From Terasakiella brassicae (GTDB lineage Bacteria > Pseudomonadota > Alphaproteobacteria > Rhodospirillales > Terasakiellaceae), in assembly GCF_014641495.1 (NCBI RefSeq), contig NZ_BMHV01000008.1, forward strand, positions 1-64,000: a stretch of DNA of 64,000 nucleotides, read 5' to 3'. Positions 34,882 to 44,235 of the stretch are shown one piece after another (the first letter of the stretch is position 1; every line of letters begins with the position of its first letter). Under the pieces are notes generated by a model, which searched no databases, was not told where the DNA came from, and saw nothing but the letters and a program-made list of their open reading frames with translations. Both the position numbers and the translations under genes were made by a program.

Positions 34882-36492
34882 ATGACCAACGATAACCGAG
34901 TCTATCTCTACGATAGCACGTTGCGCGATGGCGCACAGACGCAAGGTGTAGATTTTTCGACAGCCGATAAAATTGCCATTGCGATTGAACTGGATCGTTT
35001 GGGTATTGATTATATTGAAGGCGGCTGGCCCGGTGCCAACCCCACCGATGACAAATTTTTTGCCAAGCCGCCTGTCCTGAAAAAAGCAATTCTGTCTGCT
35101 TTTGGCATGACGCGGCGCCCCGGGCGCAGTGCGGATAATGATCCGGGGCTGAACGGGCTGGTGAATACAGGCGTTAAAACCGTAACGCTGGTGGGCAAAA
35201 GTTGGGATTTTCAAGTCGATGTTGCCCTGGAAATCGAACGCAGTGAAAATGTTGCCATGATCGCCGATTCAATCGCCTATGTAAAAAACAAGGCGGGTGA
35301 GGCCATGTTCGATGCGGAACATTTCTTTGACGGTTACAAGGCGAACCCGGAATTTGCATTGCAATGCTGCAAGGCGGCTTATGAAGCGGGCGCGCGCTGG
35401 ATCGTTATGTGCGATACCAATGGCGGCACCTTGCCGGATGAGATTGAGAAAATTGTCGGTGAGGTAACCAAACATATTCCGGGGACGCATCTGGGCATCC
35501 ATTGCCATGATGATACCGGTAATGCGGTCGCTAATTCGCTGGCGGCGGTGCGCGCCGGGGTTCGTCAAATTCAGGGGACATTAAATGGCCTTGGGGAACG
35601 TTGTGGCAATGCAAACCTGATTTCCATCCTGCCGTCCCTGATGTTGAAAATGGGTTTTGAAACGGGCGTCAGTAAAGACGGATTGACCCGTCTGGTGCAT
35701 GTGTCGCGCATGCTGGATGAACGTCTTAATCGCGCTCCGGCCCGCAATGCGGCTTATGTGGGGGAATCTGCCTTTGCGCATAAAGGCGGGTTGCATGTCT
35801 CTGCCATTGAAAAAGATCCAAGCTGTTATGAACATATCACACCGGAAAGTGTCGGTAACGAACGTACAATCATTATGTCCAATCAGGCGGGGCGCTCCAA
35901 TCTAGTGGCCAAATTCCGCGAGGTTGGGTTAGAGGTCGATCCCAAAGATGCCAAGGTGAACGCCTTGCTGGATGAGATCAAAGAACTGGAAAGCAACGGT
36001 TATTCCTATGACGGGGCGGACGCGAGTTTTGAATTGTTGGCGCGGCGCAAGCTGGAAAATGTGCCGGACTATTTCCATCTTGAATCTTTCCGTGTGATTG
36101 ACGAACGGGTATGGGATGAAAAACACGTTCATGTCAAACAGATGTCGGAAACGACCGTGAAACTTTATATCGGTGATCAACGGATCATGGATGTTGCCGA
36201 AGGGAACGGCCCGGTCAATGCGTTGGATGCGGCCTTGCGCAAAATTCTCATCCCGTTTTATCCACAGCTTGAAAAGCTGCATTTGGTTGATTTTAAGGTG
36301 CGTATCCTGAATGGCGACAAAGCAACCGAGGCGATTACGCGGGTTATGATTGAAAGTGTTGATGGCGAAGGCAATACATGGACCACAGTTGGCATGTCAT
36401 CCAACATAATTGATGCGTCCTATGAGGCCTTGCGCGATAGTTTGGTTTACAGATTGTATAAAGCGGGTGTGAAAGCTTATGGCGGGAACTGA
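34882..36492 (+). CDS. cimA: (R)-citramalate synthase
   Basis: CimA condenses pyruvate and acetyl-CoA to citramalate, the threonine-independent route to 2-oxobutyrate for isoleucine. The 536-residue protein has a DRE-TIM start (YDSTLRDGAQTQG), metal histidines in GIHCHDDTGNAVANS, and a C-terminal LeuA regulatory domain. ADKIAIAIELDRLGIDYIEGG (two pieces) and WPGANPTDDKFF separate it from 2-isopropylmalate synthase. Its last 14 bases overlap the next gene. Confidence 0.93.
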   Translation: MTNDNRVYLYDSTLRDGAQTQGVDFSTADKIAIAIELDRLGIDYIEGGWPGANPTDDKFFAKPPVLKKAILSAFGMTRRPGRSADNDPGLNGLVNTGVKTVTLVGKSWDFQVDVALEIERSENVAMIADSIAYVKNKAGEAMFDAEHFFDGYKANPEFALQCCKAAYEAGARWIVMCDTNGGTLPDEIEKIVGEVTKHIPGTHLGIHCHDDTGNAVANSLAAVRAGVRQIQGTLNGLGERCGNANLISILPSLMLKMGFETGVSKDGLTRLVHVSRMLDERLNRAPARNAAYVGESAFAHKGGLHVSAIEKDPSCYEHITPESVGNERTIIMSNQAGRSNLVAKFREVGLEVDPKDAKVNALLDEIKELESNGYSYDGADASFELLARRKLENVPDYFHLESFRVIDERVWDEKHVHVKQMSETTVKLYIGDQRIMDVAEGNGPVNALDAALRKILIPFYPQLEKLHLVDFKVRILNGDKATEAITRVMIESVDGEGNTWTTVGMSSNIIDASYEALRDSLVYRLYKAGVKAYGGN

Positions 36493-37291
36493 TCGTCGCC
36501 GCAAATCCGAAGCGGCTGATTTTTGTCGGGAGGATGCCCCGGCGATTATTCTGGTAGAACCCCAATTGGGTGAAAATATCGGGATGGTGGCACGGGCCAT
36601 GCTTAATTGTGGTTTAATTGATCTGCGGATCGTTAATCCACGTGAAGGCTGGGACCGTGATAAAGCGGAAAAAAGCAGTTCCGGTGCGACAATGGTGCTG
36701 GAGCGTGCGCGCTTTTATACATCGACTGCGGATGCGGTTGCGGATCTCGAAATTGTCTATGCGACAACGGCACGTCCGCGCGATATGGTCAAGCCGATGG
36801 TGACCCCGCGTCAAGCCGCCACCGAATCGGTGGAGCTGGCAACAAGAAAGCTGAAGACCGGGGTGCTGTTTGGTAAAGAAGCCAAAGGCCTGCATAATGA
36901 CGATGTGGCTTTGGCGGATGCGATTTTACATTTGCCGTTAAATCCGGCTTTTGCCTCGTTAAATCTGGCGCAAGCTGTTCTGCTGATCGGGTATGAATGG
37001 TTCACCATGAATGACGAGACCGAAGGACGCTATATCCCCCAAGGGCGGGGCAAAGCGGCCCGTCCGGCAACCAAGGATGAAGTCATCGGTTTTTATGAAC
37101 ACTTGGAACGTGAACTGGATGCATCGGGTTTTTTGCGGGTTGAAGCCAAACGCCCGTCGATGGTGCGCAACATCCGCAATATCTTTGCCCGGATTGATTT
37201 GACCTTGCAGGAAGTCCAGACCCTGCGTGGGATTGTCGCGTTTTTAGCCAATGGGCGCAGTGGCGGTCCGGGGAAAAAAGATCAGGACTGA
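36479..37291 (+). CDS. trmJ: SpoU-family tRNA/rRNA 2'-O-methyltransferase (TrmJ-type)
   Basis: The 270-residue protein has the SPOUT trefoil-knot motifs LVEPQLGENIGMVARAM, GVLFGKEAKGL and LPLNPAFASLNLAQAV. The TrmJ type methylates the ribose of nucleotide 32 in several tRNAs. Its ATG lies inside the cimA 3' end (14-base overlap), so translation is likely coupled. A strong terminator follows. Confidence 0.9.
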   Translation: MAGTDRRRKSEAADFCREDAPAIILVEPQLGENIGMVARAMLNCGLIDLRIVNPREGWDRDKAEKSSSGATMVLERARFYTSTADAVADLEIVYATTARPRDMVKPMVTPRQAATESVELATRKLKTGVLFGKEAKGLHNDDVALADAILHLPLNPAFASLNLAQAVLLIGYEWFTMNDETEGRYIPQGRGKAARPATKDEVIGFYEHLERELDASGFLRVEAKRPSMVRNIRNIFARIDLTLQEVQTLRGIVAFLANGRSGGPGKKDQD

Positions 37292-37296
37292 TCTAT

Positions 37297-37342
37297 ATCA
37301 CCGCCATTTTTGAGTAAAGAGAATGGCGGTGATTTTTTATTT
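37297..37342 (+). terminator. Rho-independent terminator after trmJ
   Basis: A perfect 12-bp stem ATCACCGCCATT/AATGGCGGTGAT (37297-37308 with 37322-37333) is followed by TTTTTATTT. It ends the cimA-trmJ transcript and touches the 3' end of the opposing rRNA methyltransferase gene. Confidence 0.9.
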
Positions 37343-38680
37343 GGGGGCTTTTCTGAAAATAGCCGCGACTTCAACGTGATCCGACCATGTGAATTGATCA
37401 ACAGGCATCACCCGTTCAAGCGTATAACCACCTTCGATCAGGGCGACAGCATCCCGCCCGAAGGTGGCCGGATTACAGGAAATCGCGATGATGACGGGAA
37501 TGTTGCTTTCGGCCAAAAAACGGGCTTGTTCACGGGCACCGGCACGGGGTGGATCAAACAGGATTGCGTCGAATTTGGACAGTTCCTTACCCATTAAAGG
37601 CTGACGATCCAGATCGCGGACTTCTGTTGTGATGCGCCCGCCTAAACCTGCGCGGCCGGCGGATAATTCCAGTGCTTTCAGGGCGGGGGCGTGACTTTCA
37701 ACCGCATGCACAATACCGACTTTTGCCAAGGCGAAGGTGAAACTGCCGCACCCGGCATAAAGATCAAGAATTTTTTTCTCGTTCCTTAGGGCGGATAAGG
37801 CAAAATCAACAAGGGCGACTTCGCCTTCTTTACTGGGTTGCAGGAAAGGACTTGTGGGCAGTTCAACCAACGCATCGCCGAATTGTGTGGTGACTGCGCA
37901 ACGCTGGATGATGGTTTCCGGTGTGCCTTTGCCGTCTTGTTGCCAGGACAGGCGACCAATATTGTGTTTTTCTGCAAATGTTACCAGATGTTGATGGGCC
38001 TTTAATTCCATTGGGCCGGGCAAGGCAAGAACGATATCGGCGGCTTCGCCGGGATAATTGACGATGATATCGCCGCGACCTTCACGTTTCATAATTAAGG
38101 GCATCAAATCGCGCAGGGCGCTGATCAGCGCATTCAACGGATCGGTTAGTAACAGACAGTGGTCGATTTCTTCAATCCGGTGGCTGCCTTTGGCATTGAA
38201 ACCAAAAATAATCTTTTTGCCTTTTTTCATAACGGCGAAAGAGGCACGTCTGCGGCAATTGGGGCCAACGAGAACGGGTTTATCCAGATTGATGCTGATT
38301 TGACTGCGTTTCAGGATATCGGCAACTTTGTGACTTTTCCACTGGGCGTAGGTTTCCGGGTCGATATGTTGCAGGTTGCAGCCGCCACATTTGGTATAAT
38401 GCGGGCAGGGGGCTTCAATGCGGTGTTCACTTGGGGTGATGATTTCGCTGATTTCACCGACATAGTCATTTTCGCGTTTACCGGTGATGCGGACTTTTAA
38501 GACATCGCCTTCTGCGCTATAGGGGACGTAATAACCGTGCCCGGTGTCGTCTTTGCCCATCCCATCGCCTTTTGTACCGATGCCGAAGATGGTAACTTCC
38601 ATCGGATCTTTAGGGAGGGACGGTCCTTGCGGTTTGGCACTATGACGTCCACGGCGGCGTTGAATGGGCGGTTTGGGCAC
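37337..38680 (-). CDS. RumA/RlmD-like 23S rRNA (uracil-5-)-methyltransferase
   Basis: The 447-residue protein has a TRAM domain (about 28-88) and iron-sulphur cysteines in CPHYTKCGGCNLQH with a fourth in GPNCRRRASF. SAM motif DLYAGCGSFTFAL and the catalytic Cys in ISCNPATFGRDA follow. It makes 5-methyluridine in RNA; which 23S uridine cannot be told. The start is GTG, four bases after the auxiliary lipoprotein stop. It is the last gene of the mla cluster, a position unrelated to lipid transport. Confidence 0.9.
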   Translation of the reverse strand: MPKPPIQRRRGRHSAKPQGPSLPKDPMEVTIFGIGTKGDGMGKDDTGHGYYVPYSAEGDVLKVRITGKRENDYVGEISEIITPSEHRIEAPCPHYTKCGGCNLQHIDPETYAQWKSHKVADILKRSQISINLDKPVLVGPNCRRRASFAVMKKGKKIIFGFNAKGSHRIEEIDHCLLLTDPLNALISALRDLMPLIMKREGRGDIIVNYPGEAADIVLALPGPMELKAHQHLVTFAEKHNIGRLSWQQDGKGTPETIIQRCAVTTQFGDALVELPTSPFLQPSKEGEVALVDFALSALRNEKKILDLYAGCGSFTFALAKVGIVHAVESHAPALKALELSAGRAGLGGRITTEVRDLDRQPLMGKELSKFDAILFDPPRAGAREQARFLAESNIPVIIAISCNPATFGRDAVALIEGGYTLERVMPVDQFTWSDHVEVAAIFRKAPK

Positions 38681-38683
38681 AGG

Positions 38684-39268
38684 TTATCTCACATCATTGA
38701 GGAATTGCGTATAGATATCGGACAAGGCCCGATTGATCGTTTCGACGCTACCATGCACACCTTCCCCGGTTTGTGCAAGCGCGCGTTTGTAGGTCTTGAG
38801 AACCAGTATCTTATCGTCGGCGACTTGTTTTAATCCGATTTCCAGTTCAACAACGACTTTGGGGTCCCCGGAAAGGTCGCGTTCCAGCCGTTTGATTTTG
38901 CCGGTTAGAAGGTAGTCTTCATTCATGCGCAATTCCGGTGTGACGACATGGGTGGCGAGACCGGCCTTGCGCAAAAAAGTAACCATTGCGTCCTGCAAAA
39001 GATCGACCGGCGGTTCCACCCAGAAATGGTAATGATATTCAGACAGATGCCCATGACCTTCGCTATAGGCAATCGGACGACCGGAAATCAGACCATCCGC
39101 GCGAAATCGTTCAACTTCCAACACACCGTTGAGTTTCAGTTCACCGGCGCTGGGTGGGGTTATTTCTAATCTGTAATAATGATCCTGGGGCAGTTCCGGT
39201 TGTGTGCAGGCCGATAAGATCAGGGCGGTTGCGCCGATGATCGTGCCTGTCAGAAAATGCTTTCTCAT
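38684..39268 (-). CDS. ABC transport auxiliary lipoprotein (PqiC-like)
   Basis: The 194-residue lipoprotein (LSAC, Cys21) has the ABC_trans_aux pattern: YYRLEITPPS, GVLEVERFRADGLISGRPI, and a Cys-free alpha/beta core ending in ALSDIYTQFLNDV. Such outer-membrane lipoproteins work with MCE-domain transporters, as PqiC does with PqiB. It probably links MlaD to the outer membrane in place of MlaA/MlaC. It lies 21 bases after mlaD. Confidence 0.85.
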   Translation of the reverse strand: MRKHFLTGTIIGATALILSACTQPELPQDHYYRLEITPPSAGELKLNGVLEVERFRADGLISGRPIAYSEGHGHLSEYHYHFWVEPPVDLLQDAMVTFLRKAGLATHVVTPELRMNEDYLLTGKIKRLERDLSGDPKVVVELEIGLKQVADDKILVLKTYKRALAQTGEGVHGSVETINRALSDIYTQFLNDVR

Positions 39269-39289
39269 AATGATCTTCTCCCCTGCCTT

Positions 39290-40258
39290 TTATTCTGCCC
39301 GGTCTTTGGGCGGTGTGCCCCCAAGCAATAACCCCGGATTTTGTCGGATATGACGGCTGAATTCATACATATTTCGGCTGGTGCCTTCAAGGTTCTGTGA
39401 AATTGTATCAATATGGCGGGCCAGCGTTTCCATAACAAAGCGCAAATCGGAAATGGCTTTTTCCATTTCCGGTTTGCCGTTGGTCACCATGCTATCCATA
39501 TTGGTCATCATATGATCGGCTTTTTGCAAGGATGATCCGATTTGACCCAGTTCGGTGATGGTTTGATTGATCTTTTCGCGATTGGATGCAGATAAAATCT
39601 GGGTGAGTTCATTGCCTGAACTGTTGAGATCCTGACTGAAACGGGTCAGATTATCCGCAATTTCAGGCGTGCGTGTGCCGATTTGATCAAGAATACCTTT
39701 TAACTGTTTCGCCATGTCATTGCCGTCTTCTGCCAGCAAGATTGCAGCACTGTTGACGGCGGTGTTCAAATTCAGCAAAAGGGGACGGACATCGCTTTCC
39801 ATCAGGGAACTGATTTGTTCCGCAAGCGAGGACATGGCGGCAAAAAGATCGGCATTTTCAACACCGCTGATATTATCCCCGGGCTTAAGCGGTATTTTGC
39901 TGGTGCCGGCACGAATGTTGATGGTCAGGGCGGAGAGTAAACCGGCTGAGGATACAGCGGCAATACTGTCATCCGGGATATCCCAACCTTCAGCAATGCT
40001 CATTTCAATTTTAAAACGCATCCGCCCGTTGTGTTTTTCGGGAATGATTTGTTCAATCTGCCCCACCGGATAGCCTTCATAGACGACTTGCGTGCCAAAT
40101 TTCAGGCCCTGCACTTTTGCGTAATAGGTGTAGTAGGTATCGACCACCCCCGTGCGACCACTTAAAAGGGCAACGGCAATGATCAATGACACAATACAGG
40201 CGATGACAAAACTGCCAACGATCATATAGTTCATCTTGGCGTTTTTAAGGGCGCTCAT
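39290..40258 (-). CDS. mlaD: MCE-family substrate-binding protein MlaD
   Basis: The 322-residue protein has one N-terminal membrane helix (about 11-31) and an MCE domain at about 40-120 (VQGLKFGTQVVYEGYPVGQIE, in pieces). A long helical region (about 135-300) with MTNMDSMVTNGKPEMEKAI follows. It forms the periplasmic ring that carries phospholipid between membranes. At 322 residues it is longer than E. coli MlaD (about 180), closer to Mce-type proteins with a helical tail. Its start overlaps the mlaF end by 14 bases. Confidence 0.9.
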   Translation of the reverse strand: MSALKNAKMNYMIVGSFVIACIVSLIIAVALLSGRTGVVDTYYTYYAKVQGLKFGTQVVYEGYPVGQIEQIIPEKHNGRMRFKIEMSIAEGWDIPDDSIAAVSSAGLLSALTINIRAGTSKIPLKPGDNISGVENADLFAAMSSLAEQISSLMESDVRPLLLNLNTAVNSAAILLAEDGNDMAKQLKGILDQIGTRTPEIADNLTRFSQDLNSSGNELTQILSASNREKINQTITELGQIGSSLQKADHMMTNMDSMVTNGKPEMEKAISDLRFVMETLARHIDTISQNLEGTSRNMYEFSRHIRQNPGLLLGGTPPKDRAE

Positions 40259-41084
40259 GTTGTCTGTCCTCTCCGGTTAGGCGACGAAGATAGGCGTCGG
40301 GATCGAGTTCTTCTTCCTCAATACGTCGATTAAGCAGATTTTGAATGCGGGTATTGTCGCAATTTTTCATTTTTTCCGGTGTATCAATCATCAAAATATG
40401 ACCGTGATCCAGCATGGTAATACGATCGGCAATGCGAAAGGCGCTGTCCAGTTCGTGGGTGACGACGACGATGGACATGCCCATTGCATCGCGCAGACGC
40501 AGGATTAATTCATCCAACTGGGCGGCAACAACCGGGTCAAGCCCTGCGCTGGGTTCATCAAAAAATAATAATTTAGGGTCCATAATAATGGCGCGGGCAA
40601 CGGCGGCGCGTTTCAGCATTCCGCCGGAAAGTTCGCTCGGGGTCAAATCTTCAAAGCCCGCCAGATCGACCACTTCCAGTTTCATACGCGCCATGATGTC
40701 CATTGTGAATTCATCCAGATCGGTATGTTCGCGCAATGGCAGTTTGATGTTTTCGCCAACGGTCATGGAACTGAATAAAGCACCGCCCTGAAAGGCAACG
40801 CCGATTTTTCTGCGCAGGGCATAAGTGTCTTTAAGACCAAGATCGGCGATGTTTTTTCCCAGAAGTTTCATGGTGCCGGATGTGGCGTGTTCCAGACTCA
40901 TTAAATGGCGCAACAAGGTGGATTTACCGGAACCCGATCCCCCCATAATGACCATGATCTCGCCTTCGCGCACATCCATTGAAATCCCCTTGAGGATCAT
41001 ACGTTCGCCATAATGGGTGACGAGATCTTCCACTTCGATGACTTTGGGGCGTGCGAGTAACTCTGCTTCTGTCGGTTTTGTCAT
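40245..41084 (-). CDS. mlaF: Mla-type ABC transporter ATP-binding protein
   Basis: The 279-residue ATPase has Walker A GGSGSGKST, signature LSGGMLKRAAVARAI, Walker B LLFFDEPSAGLDP and the switch His in VVTHELDSA. Gln in GVAFQGGALFSSMTVGEN is the Q-loop. The motif set fits MlaF. It energises lipid movement with MlaE. Its ATG overlaps the mlaE stop by four bases. Confidence 0.94.
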   Translation of the reverse strand: MTKPTEAELLARPKVIEVEDLVTHYGERMILKGISMDVREGEIMVIMGGSGSGKSTLLRHLMSLEHATSGTMKLLGKNIADLGLKDTYALRRKIGVAFQGGALFSSMTVGENIKLPLREHTDLDEFTMDIMARMKLEVVDLAGFEDLTPSELSGGMLKRAAVARAIIMDPKLLFFDEPSAGLDPVVAAQLDELILRLRDAMGMSIVVVTHELDSAFRIADRITMLDHGHILMIDTPEKMKNCDNTRIQNLLNRRIEEEELDPDAYLRRLTGEDRQHERP

Positions 41085-41899
41085 CGTGTCACCATGAAGG
41101 CAAACAGCATATCGGTCAAAACGATGGCTGAAATGGATTGAACAACCGCGCGGGTGGTGACTTTGCCCACCCCTTCGGCCCCGCCGCGTACCCCGGCGCC
41201 GTTGGCGACCCCGATGACGGCGATCAAGATGGCAAAAAGCACACTTTTTCCCAGCCCATGCATAACATCATCCACGCGCAGCCATTCAAAGACCTGATCC
41301 CAATAGGCGGCAAGGCTGACCCCCAAATCAAGGGAGACATAGATCCCGGCCCCCAATAACCCGATCACATCGGAAAAGAACGTCAGGCAAGGCACCATGA
41401 TCACCATCGCCAGTAAGGCCGGTGCGACAAGAAAGCGCACAGGATTAATCCCCATGACGGAAAGGGCATCGACTTCCTGATTGATGTTCATAATTCCGAT
41501 GCGCGCGGCCAGTGCCGAACCGGATCGTCCTGCCACCAAAATTCCGGTAATCAAGGGGGCAAATTCCCGCACAACGGAAAAAGCAATGCCGATGGTGACA
41601 TGGCTTTCGGCCCCGAAAATCCGCATGGTATAGATGCCCTGAATGGCCAGCATCATACCAACCGTAACCGCCAACATGGCAACAATGGGAATGGCGCGGA
41701 TGCCGGTTTCCATCATTTGTGCGAACACGGATTGCAGGCGAACGGGCTGGCCCATGGATTTTCCCATGAAGGCCCAATAGAGGCTTTCCCAGATCAAAGA
41801 GGCACAATAGCCGATTTCGGACACACCGATCAGGGTGGTCCGTCCGACATCCTCTATTTTTTTTGCAACCGGGCTTTGTTCAGCCTCTTGTTCGCTCAT
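41081..41899 (-). CDS. mlaE: Mla-type ABC transporter permease
   Basis: The 272-residue permease has about five membrane segments and the MlaE/TTG2 motifs FVREFAPLITGILVAGRSGSA and MNINQEVDALSVMGINPVRF. The N-terminus carries an amphipathic stretch before the first membrane helix. It starts 28 bases after the STAS gene. In E. coli the STAS protein MlaB binds MlaF and is needed for activity, which makes the upstream STAS gene relevant. Confidence 0.93.
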   Translation of the reverse strand: MSEQEAEQSPVAKKIEDVGRTTLIGVSEIGYCASLIWESLYWAFMGKSMGQPVRLQSVFAQMMETGIRAIPIVAMLAVTVGMMLAIQGIYTMRIFGAESHVTIGIAFSVVREFAPLITGILVAGRSGSALAARIGIMNINQEVDALSVMGINPVRFLVAPALLAMVIMVPCLTFFSDVIGLLGAGIYVSLDLGVSLAAYWDQVFEWLRVDDVMHGLGKSVLFAILIAVIGVANGAGVRGGAEGVGKVTTRAVVQSISAIVLTDMLFAFMVTR

Positions 41900-41927
41900 G
41901 TTTCATTATCCCCGAAAAGACGGCCCT

Positions 41928-42263
41928 CTAGCTGTTGAGTGAACGTACAGCATCGTCAATTGTCGCCTGTATTGTAAAGACTTTATCCAGTCGTGCCAAT
42001 TGTAGAACGCGCATGGCGCTGTCTGAAATGGCGGCCAGAACAAAACCAGAGCTGTTGCGCCGACTGGTTTGATAGGCTTCGACCAGACTGGCAATGCCGG
42101 AACTGTCGATATAGGCAACGCCGTTCATACCGACGATGACGGATTTGCCGACATTGACGTGTTTCAACAAATTTTTGCGCAAAGTGGGCGAGGTTTCCAG
42201 ATCCACTTCGCCGTCCAGTTCGAAAATGACAATGTCGTTTACTTCTTTTGTCTCTATTTTCAT
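41928..42263 (-). CDS. STAS domain protein (anti-sigma-factor-antagonist or MlaB type)
   Basis: The 111-residue protein is one STAS domain with the phospho-switch motif YIDSSGIASL; Ser54 after Asp53 is the expected phosphorylation site. It overlaps the phosphatase-kinase gene by four bases (ATGA) and lies 28 bases before mlaE. Two roles fit: antagonist in a partner-switching sigma-factor pathway (SpoIIAA/RsbV type), or the MlaB subunit of the transporter. E. coli MlaB keeps a conserved residue at this site, so both could be true in one protein. Confidence 0.88.
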   Translation of the reverse strand: MKIETKEVNDIVIFELDGEVDLETSPTLRKNLLKHVNVGKSVIVGMNGVAYIDSSGIASLVEAYQTSRRNSSGFVLAAISDSAMRVLQLARLDKVFTIQATIDDAVRSLNS

Positions 42264-44050
42264 TGTTTGGATGTGCCCTTTTTGTTTACATCGATATTTT
42301 TAACCAGTCTCAGCAAGTTACCCTCGCCTTGGGTGGGGCGTAAATACTGGACATCGTCCATAACTTCCTGAATAAGATGCGTGCCCAGCCCGCCGGGGCG
42401 GATATCTTCCAAGTTGCGCGGTTTGATAAAACCGGGCGGGACCATAGGTGCGAAATCACGCAGGCGAAAGACCAGCCGACCGGGGCGTTGACGCACCGTC
42501 AGTTCAATTTCTTCATCGCTGGGACCACCATAAGCATGGCGGATCACATTTTGGCAGGCTTCATCGACGGCTAAAACGATATCGCTTGTGTCCGTTTCGT
42601 TACAGCCGACCTTTTGACAGGATTCGCGCACACAAGCGCGGGCCAGTTTCATCCAGCCGGGGCGTGCGGGGAATTTGAAATCAATCAACCAATCCCCGTC
42701 TTGTTCGGCGCCATGGTCTGTTTCGTTTTGTCCGACCTTGGTTTCGCTGTCATGGACGGGGCGCAAGGCATCGGTCAGGGCGAGAACGGTCACGTCATCG
42801 CGCAGGGCGCTGGGGTCAGGGGAAACGGCTTCGACTAGCCGGTCCAATTGGGTGGTTAAACTCTCATGGGCATATTGTCGCAAGATGTGTTGCACACCTT
42901 CTGCTTCCAAGGGATGTCCTGTCAGGGTGTAGCCTTCGGTCAATCCATCGGTATAGATATAAAGCGATCCACCTTGCGGGAAGACTTGCACCTCGTCATA
43001 GGCACCATCTTCGCCGGGTAGGGGCGGAACGATCCCCAAGGGCGGACCATCTGCGCCATAGGTTTTGAAGGTGTCGTTCTGAAATAACAGGACGGGTTCG
43101 TGACCGGCATTGGCCAGACGGATTAAACCTTCGCACCCCGGGCGGGGATCATAAATACCGGCAACCATCGTGACGAACATACCATGTGTCGCCGTTTCAC
43201 AAAGTTCGGCGTTGATGCGGCCCAACAGTTTACCGGGATCACGAACCGTTTTGCCCAGACATCGAAACAGCGAAGCTGTTTTTGACATCAGCAGGGCGGC
43301 ATTAATCCCTTTGCCAGAGACATCGCCCAGTCCAAAATAAATACGACCATCGGGAAGCTTGAAATAATCAAAGAAATCACCGGAAACTCCACGTGCGGCC
43401 TTGTTGATGCCGAAAATAGTGTCGCCTGCCTCGTGCGCATCAGGGAGAAAACGGCGTTGAATTTCAGCGGCAAGTTCCAGCTCGCGTTTCACCCGTTCCT
43501 GTTCGACCAAGGCGCGTGCCATGCGGGCGTTGATAACGGCAAGAGCAGCCGATGAGGCGAGGGTTTCCAAGACTTTCAGGTCTGTTTCATCGAACAGCTC
43601 GTCGGCTTTTTTCTTATTGACCAGTTCAATCGCGCCAACGCAGCGGTCTTTGACGCTTAAGGGTGCGCAGAGAATGGATTTGGTTGTGAAACCGGTTTGA
43701 TCATCGACCGCCCCATAAAAATCGGGGTCGTTTTTAACATCGCGCACCAAGGCACCTTGGTTGCTGGCAACGGATTTTCCAACGATCCCTTGACCGTATT
43801 CCAGTTTAAGCCCGGTGATTTCCGTTGCACCGTAACAGGCGACACAGGTGATGATTTGGGTGGCTTCGTCCATGAGAAAGACCGCGCCGCCTTCAGCATT
43901 CATATAATTCGTAATTTCGCACAGGGCATTGCGCAGGGTTTCGTCAACATTCAGCGTGTTGGCGAATTGAGCAGTCATGTTGGCCAGCAGGCTGACCTGT
44001 CTGTCGATGCTAAAAGCTATCGATTCGTTCAACTTCGTTTCCATATGCAT
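42260..44050 (-). CDS. GAF / PP2C-type phosphatase (SpoIIE-like) / HATPase (RsbW-like) fusion
   Basis: The 596-residue protein has a GAF sensor domain (about 30-175) and a coiled linker (EQERVKRELELAAEIQRRFLPD in pieces). A PP2C phosphatase domain follows (about 210-430) with GVSGDFFDYF, GDVSGKGINAALLM and LRDDVTVLAL. A GHKL ATPase domain lies at about 460-590 with VDEACQNVIRHAYG and GGLGTHLIQEVMD. The phosphatase should dephosphorylate, and the kinase phosphorylate, the Ser of a STAS partner. The partner gene follows with a four-base overlap. Confidence 0.9.
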   Translation of the reverse strand: MHMETKLNESIAFSIDRQVSLLANMTAQFANTLNVDETLRNALCEITNYMNAEGGAVFLMDEATQIITCVACYGATEITGLKLEYGQGIVGKSVASNQGALVRDVKNDPDFYGAVDDQTGFTTKSILCAPLSVKDRCVGAIELVNKKKADELFDETDLKVLETLASSAALAVINARMARALVEQERVKRELELAAEIQRRFLPDAHEAGDTIFGINKAARGVSGDFFDYFKLPDGRIYFGLGDVSGKGINAALLMSKTASLFRCLGKTVRDPGKLLGRINAELCETATHGMFVTMVAGIYDPRPGCEGLIRLANAGHEPVLLFQNDTFKTYGADGPPLGIVPPLPGEDGAYDEVQVFPQGGSLYIYTDGLTEGYTLTGHPLEAEGVQHILRQYAHESLTTQLDRLVEAVSPDPSALRDDVTVLALTDALRPVHDSETKVGQNETDHGAEQDGDWLIDFKFPARPGWMKLARACVRESCQKVGCNETDTSDIVLAVDEACQNVIRHAYGGPSDEEIELTVRQRPGRLVFRLRDFAPMVPPGFIKPRNLEDIRPGGLGTHLIQEVMDDVQYLRPTQGEGNLLRLVKNIDVNKKGTSKQ

Positions 44051-44235
44051 ACTATGACCGGATTATTTGTAAACGCAAAGGATAAGTTTAAGGCCTTTAT
44101 GCACGTAAAGTCCGAGTCTCGTGATTGTTCTGTTTCAGATTTATTATAGTCCTGTGACAACGTGGGTTACGCAATTGACCTTGGCTTCTAGATCGCTTTC
44201 TTTGCAGGTATGGAAGAAGGCTTAACGAGGCTCCC
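44051..44235. promoter_or_regulatory. divergent region between the mla cluster and the EAL gene
   Basis: This 185-base region must contain the start of the seven-gene minus-strand mla transcript and of the plus-strand EAL gene. GAGG at 44227-44230 precedes the latter. I see no strong -35/-10 pair, repeat or terminator here. Confidence 0.35.
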
